Positions 7,899 to 15,270 of a DNA stretch of 17,114 bases are shown one piece after another. Source of the stretch: Phocaeicola_A sp963625535. GTDB taxonomy: Bacteria; Bacteroidota; Bacteroidia; Bacteroidales; Bacteroidaceae. The stretch is taken from positions 1 to 17,114 of the forward strand of contig CAVFUK010000003.1 in NCBI GenBank assembly GCA_963625535.1, in the 5' to 3' direction. Within the stretch, counting starts at the first letter, position 1. Each line of letters opens with the position of its first letter. Both the position numbers and the translations under genes were made by a program. Below the pieces are notes generated by a model. That model worked only from the letters and a program-made list of their open reading frames with translations, did not search any database and was not told the origin of the DNA.

Positions 7899-9674
7899 AT
7901 GAAAAGACAAATAAAATTCAGTCTCGTTTACCGTGACATGTTCCAGTCGTCGGGTAAATACCAACCCCGTGTAGACCAACTCGTTAGGGTAGCCCCCTAC
8001 ATCGTGGAGATGGGTTGCTTCGCCCGCGTGGAGACAAACGGCGGCGCCTTCGAGCAAGTGAACCTGCTCTATGGCGAAAACCCCAACAAGGCAGTGAGAG
8101 CTTTCACCAAGTTCTTCAACGAAGCCGGCATCCAGACACACATGCTCGACCGTGGACTGAACGCCCTGCGTATGTACCCCGTGCCCGCCGACGTGCGCCG
8201 ACTGATGTACAAAGTGAAGAAAGCCCAAGGCGTGGACATCACCCGCATCTTCTGTGGCTTGAACGAAGTGCGCAACATCATCCCCTCCATCCACTACGCC
8301 TTGGAGGCAGGCATGATTCCGCAGGCAACGCTCTGCATCACCTCCTCGCCCGTACACACCGTAGAGTATTACTCCAACATAGCCGACCAACTGATTGAGG
8401 CCGGCGCTCCCGAAATCTGTCTGAAGGACATGGCCGGAATAGGTCAGCCCGCCATGCTGGGTCAGCTGGTGAAGACCATCAAGGAACGCCACCCGCAGGT
8501 GATCATCCAGTACCACGGACACTCCGGCCCGGGCCTCTCCATGGCCTCCATCCTCGAGGTGTGCCGCAACGGCGCCGACATCATCGACACCGCCGTGGAG
8601 CCGCTCTCCTGGGGTAAGGTTCATCCGGACATCATCTCCGTGCAGTCTATGCTGAAGAACGCCGGATTCGACGTGCCCGAAATCAACATGAACGCCTACA
8701 TGAAGGTGCGCAGCCTCACACAGGAGTTCATCGACGACTTCCTGGGCTACTTCATGGACCCGACGAACAAACACATGTCGTCCCTGTTGCTGGGCTGCGG
8801 CCTGCCGGGCGGAATGATGGGCTCCATGATGGCCGACCTGAAAGGCGTGCACTCGGGCATCAACATGATACTCAAAGGCCAAGGCAAAGACCCCCTGTCG
8901 CTCGACGACCTGATGGTGATGCTCTTCGACGAGGTGGCCTACGTATGGCCTAAGCTGGGCTATCCTCCATTGGTGACCCCCTTCAGCCAGTACGTGAAGA
9001 ACGTGGCGCTGATGAACGTGATGCAGCTCATCAAGGGCGAGCCCCGCTTCAGCATGATGGACAGCCACACATGGGACATGATCCTCGGCAAGAGCGGACG
9101 TCTGCCCGGCAAACTCGACCCCGAGATTGTGGAGCTGGCGAAGTCCAAAGGCCTGCAGTTCACCGACGAGGACCCGCAGAGCTACTATCCCGACGAGCTC
9201 GACAAATACCGCAAGGAGATGGACGAGAACGGCTGGGACTATGGTCAGGACGACGAGGAACTCTTCGAGCTCGCCATGCACGACCGTCAGTACCGCGACT
9301 ATAAGTCCGGCGTCGCCAAACAACGCTTCCTCGCCGACCTGCAGCACGCCAAGGACGCTGCCCTGTCGAAGAACGGAATGACGGAGGAGGAAATCCTCAA
9401 CCTCAAGCATAAGAAGGCCGATCCTATCGTGGCTCCGCGCCGTGGACAGGTGCTCTACGACGTAAGCTTCGACGGCCACCAGGTGGAGCCTTTCGTAGGC
9501 CGCCGCTATCATCACGACGAGCTCTTCTGCTCCATCAGCACCCCTTGGGGCGAGAACGAGGATGTCTACGTAGGCTTCGACGGACATGTGGTGGAGGTTT
9601 GCGTGAAACCAGGCCAGACCGTCAACTCCGGTGAGGTGATTGCCTACATCGAGCGTTCGGACATCTTCTCTTGA
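7899..9674 (+). CDS. Biotin-dependent-type carboxyltransferase (OadA/PycB family) lacking the biotin lysine
   Basis: 591 residues. The N-terminal carboxyltransferase TIM barrel keeps the metal and substrate residues of the pyruvate carboxylase/oxaloacetate decarboxylase family: RD at 12-13 and Gln16, Arg85 in LDRGLN, Lys176 in CLKDMAG (the carbamylated Lys), and His206/His208 in YHGHSG; LGYPPLVTP (353-361) is also typical. The C-terminal 76 residues (510-585) look like a full biotinyl barrel-sandwich domain, both halves recognisable, but the turn that normally reads EAMKMENE is STPWGENE, so Trp550 replaces the biotinylated Lys. The Ser/Thr after PGGM(L), thought to handle the biotin proton, is Gly308 (PGGMMG). 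The gene stands alone: no carboxylase, carrier or membrane decarboxylase subunit is adjacent. It is likely cytoplasmic and acts on pyruvate, oxaloacetate or a related acid; the reaction is uncertain. Confidence 0.85.
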   Translation: MKRQIKFSLVYRDMFQSSGKYQPRVDQLVRVAPYIVEMGCFARVETNGGAFEQVNLLYGENPNKAVRAFTKFFNEAGIQTHMLDRGLNALRMYPVPADVRRLMYKVKKAQGVDITRIFCGLNEVRNIIPSIHYALEAGMIPQATLCITSSPVHTVEYYSNIADQLIEAGAPEICLKDMAGIGQPAMLGQLVKTIKERHPQVIIQYHGHSGPGLSMASILEVCRNGADIIDTAVEPLSWGKVHPDIISVQSMLKNAGFDVPEINMNAYMKVRSLTQEFIDDFLGYFMDPTNKHMSSLLLGCGLPGGMMGSMMADLKGVHSGINMILKGQGKDPLSLDDLMVMLFDEVAYVWPKLGYPPLVTPFSQYVKNVALMNVMQLIKGEPRFSMMDSHTWDMILGKSGRLPGKLDPEIVELAKSKGLQFTDEDPQSYYPDELDKYRKEMDENGWDYGQDDEELFELAMHDRQYRDYKSGVAKQRFLADLQHAKDAALSKNGMTEEEILNLKHKKADPIVAPRRGQVLYDVSFDGHQVEPFVGRRYHHDELFCSISTPWGENEDVYVGFDGHVVEVCVKPGQTVNSGEVIAYIERSDIFS

Positions 9675-9711
9675 TGACGAGCTGCCGTCAGCGGGGGAGG
9701 GGCTTCTGTTG

Positions 9712-9788
9712 AAGGAGCGAATTCCACCACCGGCCCTGGCGACGAAAGCTATGGGCAGGCGAATGGACTCCCATTTAAGGAGCGAATT
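9712..9788. repeat. Pair of 12-bp direct repeats 65 bp apart
   Basis: AAGGAGCGAATT occurs at 9712-9723 and 9777-9788, and similarity continues loosely for a few bases (TCCAC/TTCAC). Both copies lie between the carboxyltransferase stop and its terminator. A small hairpin TGACG/CGTCA sits directly after the stop (9675-9690). Function unknown. Confidence 0.5.
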
Positions 9789-9822
9789 TCACTGACAGAC
9801 GGGCAATACAATAGAAAATAGT

Positions 9823-9871
9823 GGAGCGGGCTTCGGGAACAATGTTTCCATCGGAGCCCGCTCCTTTTGTT
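9823..9871 (+). terminator. Intrinsic terminator downstream of the carboxyltransferase gene
   Basis: GGAGCGGGCT (9823-9832) pairs perfectly with AGCCCGCTCC (9855-9864), with a smaller GGAA/TTCC pairing inside the loop, and TTTTGTT follows at once. It lies about 150 bp after the stop codon, farther than usual. Confidence 0.75.
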
Positions 9872-10018
9872 GCTGCACACTGCAGCGGGCCGTGGACAAA
9901 AGTAGGCGATTGGCGTCCGGTGCGAAAGTTCCCCACTCCTTTTGTTGCAAACTGTCGTGCGCTGGTGGAGATGGACTGCGGTAGGGACCGTGTGCGAGGT
10001 CTTCCGCTACTTTTGTTG
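9861..10018. repeat. Three spaced copies of a CTCCTTTTGTTG motif
   Basis: CTCCTTTTGTTGC is at 9861-9873 and 9936-9948, and the related CTACTTTTGTTG at 10007-10018, giving spacings of 75 and 71 bp. The first copy forms the right edge of the terminator; the third contains a perfect -7 box TACTTTTG (10008-10015). The intervening sequences are not alike, so this is not a CRISPR-type array. Confidence 0.45.
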
Positions 10019-10328
10019 TGAATTGTAACAAACCGATGGGAACAGGCGGCGGTAAGGGTCTTGTGAGAGGGTTTTCGTTACTTGGCGGACGTGTTTTGTT
10101 TCGGATGGAAACTATTACTTTGTACTATACAGCGTAATTTGGGCGAAGATGGTCGCTAATGTACTGAAATAGAATAAGATTTGCCGATGTGCGAATCTGA
10201 AACCATTGTGACAGTGATGTTGCAATCGTTATTATTTGTATAGAGATGCGATGAAGTGCTTATTTGTCTGTCAAAATGGAAAGAATACTTGCAGCAGTAT
10301 TAATTAATCTAAAAGGTTTCGCGGGTTG
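10019..10328. other. Gene-free stretch between terminator and candidate ncRNA
   Basis: No coding frame with a credible start or family features is visible on either strand. The stretch holds a near-consensus -7 box TTACTTTG at 10115-10122 and an 8-bp hairpin AGATTTGC/GCGAATCT (10177-10184 with 10191-10198, one G-U pair, loop CGATGT). These could mark another short transcript, but I see no matching terminator. Confidence 0.4.
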
Positions 10329-10360
10329 TTTGCCAGTGTCTATGTCTTTTTGTTACTTTG
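10329..10360 (+). promoter_or_regulatory. Promoter of the candidate ncRNA
   Basis: TTTG at 10329-10332 (-33) and TTACTTTG at 10353-10360 (-7, one mismatch to TAnnTTTG) are separated by 20 bp, the normal Bacteroidetes spacing. Transcription would start near 10367, and no protein-coding start with a sensible frame follows for over 400 bases. Confidence 0.6.
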
Positions 10361-10366
10361 CAGCCG

Positions 10367-10618
10367 AAATCAAAAAGGGAATGATAAAAGCCCGATTAGA
10401 GGTCCCTAGGCAAGTTGCTTAGAATCTTTAACCAAATGAGCGAAACAATAACAAATTATCACCCGAATGGTTGACCGCTTGGCACAGCGTTTGCTAAGCA
10501 TACAGTGGAAGGCTCCCCCGGAAGCCGACGCTGACAGGAAACGATAATTCTCTCTCTTAATATATAATTACACTTATTCCCGTATGACTTGTGAAAGCCG
10601 CCTACGGGATATTTTTTT
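10367..10618 (+). ncRNA. Candidate structured non-coding RNA, family not identified
   Basis: This interval has a good promoter upstream, a terminator at its end, no reading frame, and nested complementarity. A long-range closing stem pairs GGGAATGA (10377-10384) with TTATTCCC (10574-10581). Inside it are GATT/AATC (10394-10397 with 10423-10426) enclosing CTAGGC/GCTTAG (10406-10411 with 10417-10422); AATTATC/GATAATT (10454-10460 with 10543-10549); CAGCGT/ACGCTG (10485-10490 with 10528-10533); and GGCT/AGCC (10511-10514 with 10523-10526). The stems nest without crossing. The closing stem shares bases with the terminator stem, so the two may be alternatives. Length of about 250 nt would fit a 6S-like RNA or a Bacteroidales-specific family, but I recognise no diagnostic motif. 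It is not a tRNA, tmRNA or SRP RNA as far as I can see. Confidence 0.55.
10579..10618 (+). terminator. Intrinsic terminator of the candidate ncRNA
   Basis: CCCGTA (10579-10584) pairs with TACGGG (10603-10608) around an 18-nt loop, followed by ATATTTTTTT to 10618. The stem is short, but the uninterrupted T-run supports termination on the plus strand. No gene ends just upstream, so the terminated transcript must be non-coding or a leader. Confidence 0.65.
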
Positions 10619-10763
10619 ATATATAGGTCCCAATCAATGTTACAGGTCCCTCTGTTCGATTAAAATATCTGTAGAAACGTTGAAAATTAGCAAAAAGCTA
10701 AATCCGGGGCCGTCCGACCTGTAAAATTCCCGCTCAAACGTGTTCAGATTGACTGATTATTAC

Positions 10764-10771
10764 TACTTTTG
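10764..10771 (+). promoter_or_regulatory. Promoter (-7 box) of the dsbD gene
   Basis: A perfect TACTTTTG box lies 36 bp before the dsbD ATG. No clear TTTG is found at the -33 position; GTTC near 10742-10745 is the closest. Upstream, between the ncRNA terminator and this box, are two AGGTCCC copies (10625-10631, 10645-10651) and a small TTAGC/GCTAA hairpin (10687-10701). Confidence 0.6.
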
Positions 10772-10807
10772 CATCATTATTACATTTAAACCTTAAAAAG
10801 ACAAATA

Positions 10808-12850
10808 ATGAAAAAGTCTATTCTCTTGAGCTGTTTGCTCTTGATGGCCGCCGTGCTGCAATCGGTGGCTCAGATTCAAGAACCTGTGAAGTTCAAAACT
10901 GAATTCAACAAGACTTCGGAGACGGAAGCAGAAATCGTCTTCACGGCTACAATCGATGCCGGATGGCACGTGTACTCAACCGACATCCCCGCGGACGGAC
11001 CTACACCCGCCACGCTGACGATGGACAAGATCGAGGGCGCCCAGCTGGTAGGTAAACTCACCCCGCGCGGCAATGTGGAAACGAAGTATGACGACATGTT
11101 CGGCATGAAGGTCAGCTTCTTCGAGAACAAAGCCACTTTCTTCCAAAAAGTAAAGATAACCGGTGCCACTTATCACCTGGAGGGCTACATGAACTATGGC
11201 GCCTGCAACGACCAGAACTGTCTGCCTCCGACCGACGTGAACTTCAACTATAGCGGCAAGGGCGTGACGGGTGCCGCCGCAGCACCCGCCGCTGCCGAGA
11301 CTCCCGCCGCCACAGAGACTCCCGCCGAGGTTGCCGACACTACGGTTGCCGTGAACGCGGACTCAGCCGCTGTGGCGAACACCGCAGTGCAGTCCACCGA
11401 CGCAATGAAGGACCTCTGGACTCCTGTTATTGGTGAGCTCAACGAGCTTGGCAACGAGGGCAAGGCCGACACCAACCGCTCCTGGATCTACATCTTCCTG
11501 ATGGGTCTGCTGGGCGGTTTCGTCGCACTGGTGACCCCCTGCGTTTGGCCTATCATCCCGATGACGGTAAGCTTCTTCCTGAAACGTTCCGGCGATAAGA
11601 AAAAAGGTATTCGCGACGCATGGCTCTACGGCGCTTCCATCGTAGTCATCTACGTGGTGCTCGGCTTGGCCATCACCCTCATATTCGGTGCCAGCGCACT
11701 GAACGCACTCTCCACGAACGCTATCTTCAACATCTTCTTCTTCCTGATGTTGGTAGTGTTCGCCGCCTCCTTCTTCGGTGGCTTCGAAATCACGTTGCCC
11801 TCGTCCTGGAGCACGGCTGTCGACAGCAAGGCTGAGTCCACCGGCGGTCTGCTCAGCATCTTCCTCATGGCCTTCACACTGACGCTCGTCTCCTTCTCCT
11901 GCACAGGTCCCATCATCGGATTCCTGTTGGTGGAGGTCTCTACCACGGGCAGCATCGTGGCTCCCGCCATCGGTATGTTGGGATTCGCCGTCGCTTTGGC
12001 TCTCCCGTTCACCCTGTTCGCCATGTTCCCCGCTTGGCTGAAGTCCATGCCTAAGTCCGGCGGTTGGATGAACTCCGTGAAGGTGGTGCTCGGCTTCCTC
12101 GAGTTGGCTTTCGCCCTGAAGTTCCTTTCTGTGGCCGACATGGCTTACCAGTGGCACATCCTCGACCGTGAGGTGTTCCTCTCCCTGTGGATCATCATCT
12201 TCGCCTCGCTGGGCCTCTATCTGTGGGGCAAACTCAAGTTTCCCCACGACGACGATTTGGACCACGTGAGTGTGCCTCGCTACTTCATGGGTGCCATCTC
12301 GCTGGCCTTCGCCGTCTACATGGTTCCCGGTCTGTGGGGCGCTCCGTTGAAAGCCATCAGCGCTTTCGCTCCTCCCTCGGAGACACAAGATTTCAACCTC
12401 TACCAAGAGAAAGAAGTTCACGCCCAGTACAACGACTATGAGATAGGTATGGCTGCCGCCAAGGCTGCCGGCAAACCCGTCATGGTGGACTTCACCGGAT
12501 ACGGTTGTGTGAACTGCCGCGAGATGGAGTCGAAGGTGTGGATTGACGACAAGGTGCGCGACATCATGACGAAAGACTACGTCCTCATCTCCCTCTATGT
12601 CGACGAGAAAGAACCTCTGCCCCAGGTGCAGACCGTCGTAGAGAACGGCAAGGAGCGCAAGTTGCGCACCATCGGCGACAAGTGGAGCTACCTGCAGCGC
12701 GTGAAGTTCGGTGCCAACGCACAGCCCTTCTATGTGTTGCTCGACAACGACGGCAAACCGCTGAACGGCTCCTACACCCACGACGAAGACATCGACAAGT
12801 TCGTGAAGTACCTGCAGACAGGTCTCGAGAACTATCGCAAAGAAAAATAA
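10808..12850 (+). CDS. dsbD: DsbD-type thiol:disulfide interchange protein
   Basis: 680 residues with all three redox modules. After a signal peptide (1-21, ending QSVAQ) comes the periplasmic DsbD-alpha domain (about 25-150) with the pair Cys133/Cys138 in YGACNDQNCLPP. A linker rich in Ala, Pro and Glu (155-195) leads to the eight-helix CcdA-like membrane domain (about 225-520) with Cys245 in TPCVWPIIP and Cys365 in FSCTGPIIG. The C-terminal thioredoxin-like domain (about 540-675) has the CVNC active site at 567-570. The protein takes electrons from cytoplasmic thioredoxin and delivers them to periplasmic partners such as disulfide isomerases, cytochrome c maturation factors or oxidoreductases. 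All six catalytic cysteines are present. The cysteine desulfidase gene follows after a hairpin. Confidence 0.95.
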   Translation: MKKSILLSCLLLMAAVLQSVAQIQEPVKFKTEFNKTSETEAEIVFTATIDAGWHVYSTDIPADGPTPATLTMDKIEGAQLVGKLTPRGNVETKYDDMFGMKVSFFENKATFFQKVKITGATYHLEGYMNYGACNDQNCLPPTDVNFNYSGKGVTGAAAAPAAAETPAATETPAEVADTTVAVNADSAAVANTAVQSTDAMKDLWTPVIGELNELGNEGKADTNRSWIYIFLMGLLGGFVALVTPCVWPIIPMTVSFFLKRSGDKKKGIRDAWLYGASIVVIYVVLGLAITLIFGASALNALSTNAIFNIFFFLMLVVFAASFFGGFEITLPSSWSTAVDSKAESTGGLLSIFLMAFTLTLVSFSCTGPIIGFLLVEVSTTGSIVAPAIGMLGFAVALALPFTLFAMFPAWLKSMPKSGGWMNSVKVVLGFLELAFALKFLSVADMAYQWHILDREVFLSLWIIIFASLGLYLWGKLKFPHDDDLDHVSVPRYFMGAISLAFAVYMVPGLWGAPLKAISAFAPPSETQDFNLYQEKEVHAQYNDYEIGMAAAKAAGKPVMVDFTGYGCVNCREMESKVWIDDKVRDIMTKDYVLISLYVDEKEPLPQVQTVVENGKERKLRTIGDKWSYLQRVKFGANAQPFYVLLDNDGKPLNGSYTHDEDIDKFVKYLQTGLENYRKEK

Positions 12851-12862
12851 TCTAACCTATGC

Positions 12863-12893
12863 GCGACCCGAATCTCACTCTGATTTGGGTCGC
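12863..12893 (+). terminator. Strong intergenic hairpin between dsbD and cyuA
   Basis: GCGACCCGAATC (12863-12874) pairs with GATTTGGGTCGC (12882-12893): 12 bp with one G-U, loop TCACTCT. The following bases TCTACCTTAACTTTACT are only moderately T-rich, so it may be a leaky terminator or an mRNA-stability element that sets the dsbD/cyuA ratio. The stem ends 27 bp before the cyuA ATG. Confidence 0.6.
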
Positions 12894-12920
12894 TCTACCT
12901 TAACTTTACTAGAGAAAATC

Positions 12921-14213
12921 ATGCTTGAGAAATCAGAAAGAGAACAAATAATCGCTTTGGTGCACCGGGAGGTTGTTCCCGCCATCGGTTGCACCGAGCC
13001 TGTGGCCGTGGCCCTCTGTGTGGCCAAGGCTACCGAGACGCTTGGCAAACAGCCCGAGCACGTCACCGTGTGGCTGAGCGCCAACATACTGAAGAACGCC
13101 ATGGGCGTAGGCATTCCCGGCACAGGAATGATAGGCCTGCCCATCGCCATCGCCCTGGGCGCCCAGATAGGCAAGTCGGAGTACCAACTGGAGGTGCTGA
13201 AGGACTGCACCCCCGAGGCCGTGGAGTGTGGCAAACGGTTTATAGACGAGAAACGCATCACCATCGCCCTGAAGGAGAACATCACCGAGAAACTCTACGT
13301 GGAGGCCCTTTGCGAGGCCGACGGCGCACAAGCCAAGGCCGTGATTGCGGGCGGACACACCAACTTCGTCTACGTGTCGAAGGACGACAAGGTGTTGCTC
13401 GACAAGCAGACCGCCGGCGGCACAGACAGTGCCGAGGACGATGTGCGGCTGAACCTCCGCAAGGTGTACGACTTCGCCACCACCTCTCCGTTGGAGGAGA
13501 TTTCCTTCATCCTGGAGGCCCAGCGCCTGAACAAAGCCGCTGCCGAATACTCCCTCAAGGGTGACTACGGCCACGGTGTGGGCAAGATGATGCAGAGCCC
13601 GATGGAGAAGAAGGTGATTGGCGACAGCATGTTCGCCCACATCCTCTCTTACACCTCCGCCGCCTGCGACGCCCGCATGGGAGGCGCCATGGTGCCGGTG
13701 ATGAGCAACTCCGGCAGTGGAAACCAAGGAATCACCGCCACGCTGCCCGTGGTCATCTTTGCAGAGGAGAACCACAAGAGCCACGAGAAGTTGGTGCGTG
13801 CCCTGATGCTGAGCCACTTGACGGTCATCTACATCAAGCAGAGCCTGGGCCGCCTCTCCGCCCTGTGCGGTTGTGTGGTGGCTGCCACCGGTTCCTGCTG
13901 CGGAATCACCTACCTGATGGGCGGTGAGTATCAGCAAATCACCTATGCGGTGAAGAACATGATTGCCAACATCACCGGCATGATTTGCGACGGAGCCAAA
14001 CCTAGCTGCGCCATGAAGCTGACCAGCGGTGTCTCCACCGCAGTGCTCTCAGCCATGTTGGCCATGCAGCAGAAGTATGTCACCTCGGTGGAGGGCATCA
14101 TCGACGACGATGTGGACCAGACCATCCACAACATGACCCGCATCGGTTCCCAGGGAATGAACGAGACCGACCGCGTGGTGCTCGACATCATGACCCACAA
14201 ACAGAATTGTTGA
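12921..14213 (+). CDS. cyuA: L-cysteine desulfidase / UPF0597 family (CyuA, YhaM)
   Basis: 430 residues. IGCTEP near the N-terminus (Cys24), the central SNSGSGNQGITATLPVV (262-278) and the Cys-rich C-terminal part (Cys316, 318, 326, 327, 356, 363) are characteristic of the UPF0597/serine dehydratase-alpha-like family. Studied members, such as the archaeal L-cysteine desulfidase and E. coli CyuA/YhaM, use an oxygen-sensitive iron-sulfur cluster to break cysteine into pyruvate, ammonia and sulfide; Cys24 and two of the C-terminal cysteines would be the ligands here by analogy. Activity on serine cannot be excluded. The ATG at 12921 (MLEKSEREQ) is preferred to an upstream TTG at 12885, which falls within the intergenic hairpin. 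It lies 70 bp after dsbD with no clear promoter between them, so co-transcription is likely. Confidence 0.88.
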   Translation: MLEKSEREQIIALVHREVVPAIGCTEPVAVALCVAKATETLGKQPEHVTVWLSANILKNAMGVGIPGTGMIGLPIAIALGAQIGKSEYQLEVLKDCTPEAVECGKRFIDEKRITIALKENITEKLYVEALCEADGAQAKAVIAGGHTNFVYVSKDDKVLLDKQTAGGTDSAEDDVRLNLRKVYDFATTSPLEEISFILEAQRLNKAAAEYSLKGDYGHGVGKMMQSPMEKKVIGDSMFAHILSYTSAACDARMGGAMVPVMSNSGSGNQGITATLPVVIFAEENHKSHEKLVRALMLSHLTVIYIKQSLGRLSALCGCVVAATGSCCGITYLMGGEYQQITYAVKNMIANITGMICDGAKPSCAMKLTSGVSTAVLSAMLAMQQKYVTSVEGIIDDDVDQTIHNMTRIGSQGMNETDRVVLDIMTHKQNC

Positions 14214-14300
14214 TTCCACCCGTGTGGGGGTGTCGCCCCGAGTGCGACCCCTCCCGCTGTGGAAACACGATAAGACGCTAACGACGTCACTAACCAAACA

Positions 14301-14334
14301 AAAGAGAGCGTGTCCGTGAGGACGCGCTCTCTTT
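14301..14334. terminator. Bidirectional terminator between cyuA and the OmpA-type lipoprotein gene
   Basis: AAAGAGAGCGTGTCC (14301-14315) and GGACGCGCTCTCTTT (14320-14334) form a 15-bp stem (one G-U) with loop GTGA. The A-T-rich base provides a T-run on both strands, as expected between convergent genes. A second, weaker stem GTCGC/GCGAC (14232-14236 with 14244-14248) lies nearer the cyuA stop. Confidence 0.9.
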
Positions 14335-14360
14335 CTAGTAAGGTTGTGGATGGAGAAGGA

Positions 14361-15035
14361 TTAGTTTCCTGCCTCAGCATCCTTAATCATCTGCTCGCTG
14401 GCGTAGAGGTAAATCTCCACACGACGGTTCTCGGCAGCTGTCTTCGACTCGTCGTACTCGCTGTAAGCCTTGCCCATCACACTCTTGAACTGGCTCAGGT
14501 TCACACCCTTCTGCTGCAGATAAGTCTGAACGGCAGTGGCGCGTGCCAAAGAAACCTTCTCGTTAGCCTCCTGTGTGCCAACCTTGTCGGTGTGGCCATA
14601 GATGGCAATATCCATTGTCGGGTTGTCCTTCAGAATCTGAGAGAACTCTGTCAGAGAGTTCTTGGCGGAAGCGCTCAACGTAGAAGAGTTGAAGCCGAAC
14701 AAGATACCAGAGTCGAAGGTCACCTTCACAGCCTGCAGGCCGTTTGAGTCAGTAACCTCGGCAACCTGTGCGCCTTCCACTTCCTTAGCGGCAGCGGCAG
14801 CCTTGTCCATCTTCTTGCCGATGATGACACCAGCGCCTGTACCCACAGCCGTACCGATAGCTGCACCGATGGCAGCACCCTTGCTGTTGCCTACCAATGC
14901 GCCAACCAATGCACCTACTGCGGCACCGCCTCCGGCACCAATCAAACCACCCTTCGTGGTGTTACTCATAGAACTACAACCACTCAACACCAATGTTCCG
15001 CAAAGAACCAGAGATGTAATTTTAATTTTGTTCAT
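14361..15035 (-). CDS. OmpA-family peptidoglycan-associated lipoprotein with glycine zipper
   Basis: 224 residues. A lipoprotein signal (MNKIKITSLVLCGTLVLSGC) places the lipidated Cys at 20. A glycine-zipper region of GxxxG repeats (about 29-75) follows, able to insert in or pack against membranes, then an Ala/Lys linker and a C-terminal OmpA-like domain (about 103-215). The peptidoglycan-binding pair is present with the family's 15-residue spacing: Asp150 in YGHTDKVG and Arg165 in SLARA; NRRVEIYL (203-210) closes the domain. It probably anchors the outer membrane to the cell wall. The start at 15035 is chosen because it gives a normal lipoprotein signal; an upstream in-frame ATG would add 12 residues and begin at the -7 box. 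It is divergent from proS. Confidence 0.93.
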   Translation of the reverse strand: MNKIKITSLVLCGTLVLSGCSSMSNTTKGGLIGAGGGAAVGALVGALVGNSKGAAIGAAIGTAVGTGAGVIIGKKMDKAAAAAKEVEGAQVAEVTDSNGLQAVKVTFDSGILFGFNSSTLSASAKNSLTEFSQILKDNPTMDIAIYGHTDKVGTQEANEKVSLARATAVQTYLQQKGVNLSQFKSVMGKAYSEYDESKTAAENRRVEIYLYASEQMIKDAEAGN

Positions 15036-15068
15036 AATGATGTAAATTAAAAATTGATAATCTTGCTG

Positions 15069-15076
15069 CAAAGATA
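15069..15076 (-). promoter_or_regulatory. Promoter (-7 box) of the OmpA-type lipoprotein gene
   Basis: On the minus strand the sequence reads TATCTTTG, a perfect -7 box, 33 bp before the ATG. No clear -33 TTTG is seen. The box overlaps the 5' end of the longer open frame, which supports the shorter start. Confidence 0.65.
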
Positions 15077-15194
15077 CGCCTTTTTTTTATTCTGTTTCTT
15101 CTTTGCCCATAAAGTTCTTCCTACAAACGTCAGATTCCCCCTTCATGCCGACGAAGAAGGAAAATGTCGGTACTTAAACGATAAAGCCCGCATT

Positions 15195-15228
15195 TTCTGT
15201 AGGACGAACGACTTTTTTTGTAACTTTG
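15195..15228 (+). promoter_or_regulatory. Promoter of proS
   Basis: A perfect -7 box TAACTTTG is at 15221-15228, with TTCTG at 15195-15199 as a -33 candidate (21-bp spacer). The transcript would start near 15235, about 36 nt before the ATG. Confidence 0.65.
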
Positions 15229-15270
15229 CAACTTGTTCATACAAAGGATATAAATATAGACAATTAGAAT

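Noticed and set aside
9861..10018. CRISPR-like array
   Set aside because: Only three short, imperfect copies with unequal spacing, no cas genes nearby, and one copy belongs to a terminator.
10367..10618. tRNA, tmRNA or SRP RNA in the candidate ncRNA
   Set aside because: No cloverleaf, no CCA end, no tmRNA tag frame and no SRP domain IV motif were seen.
12901..12908. TAACTTTA as a promoter box for cyuA
   Set aside because: The last base deviates from TAnnTTTG, there is no -33 element at the right distance, and the start would leave almost no leader.
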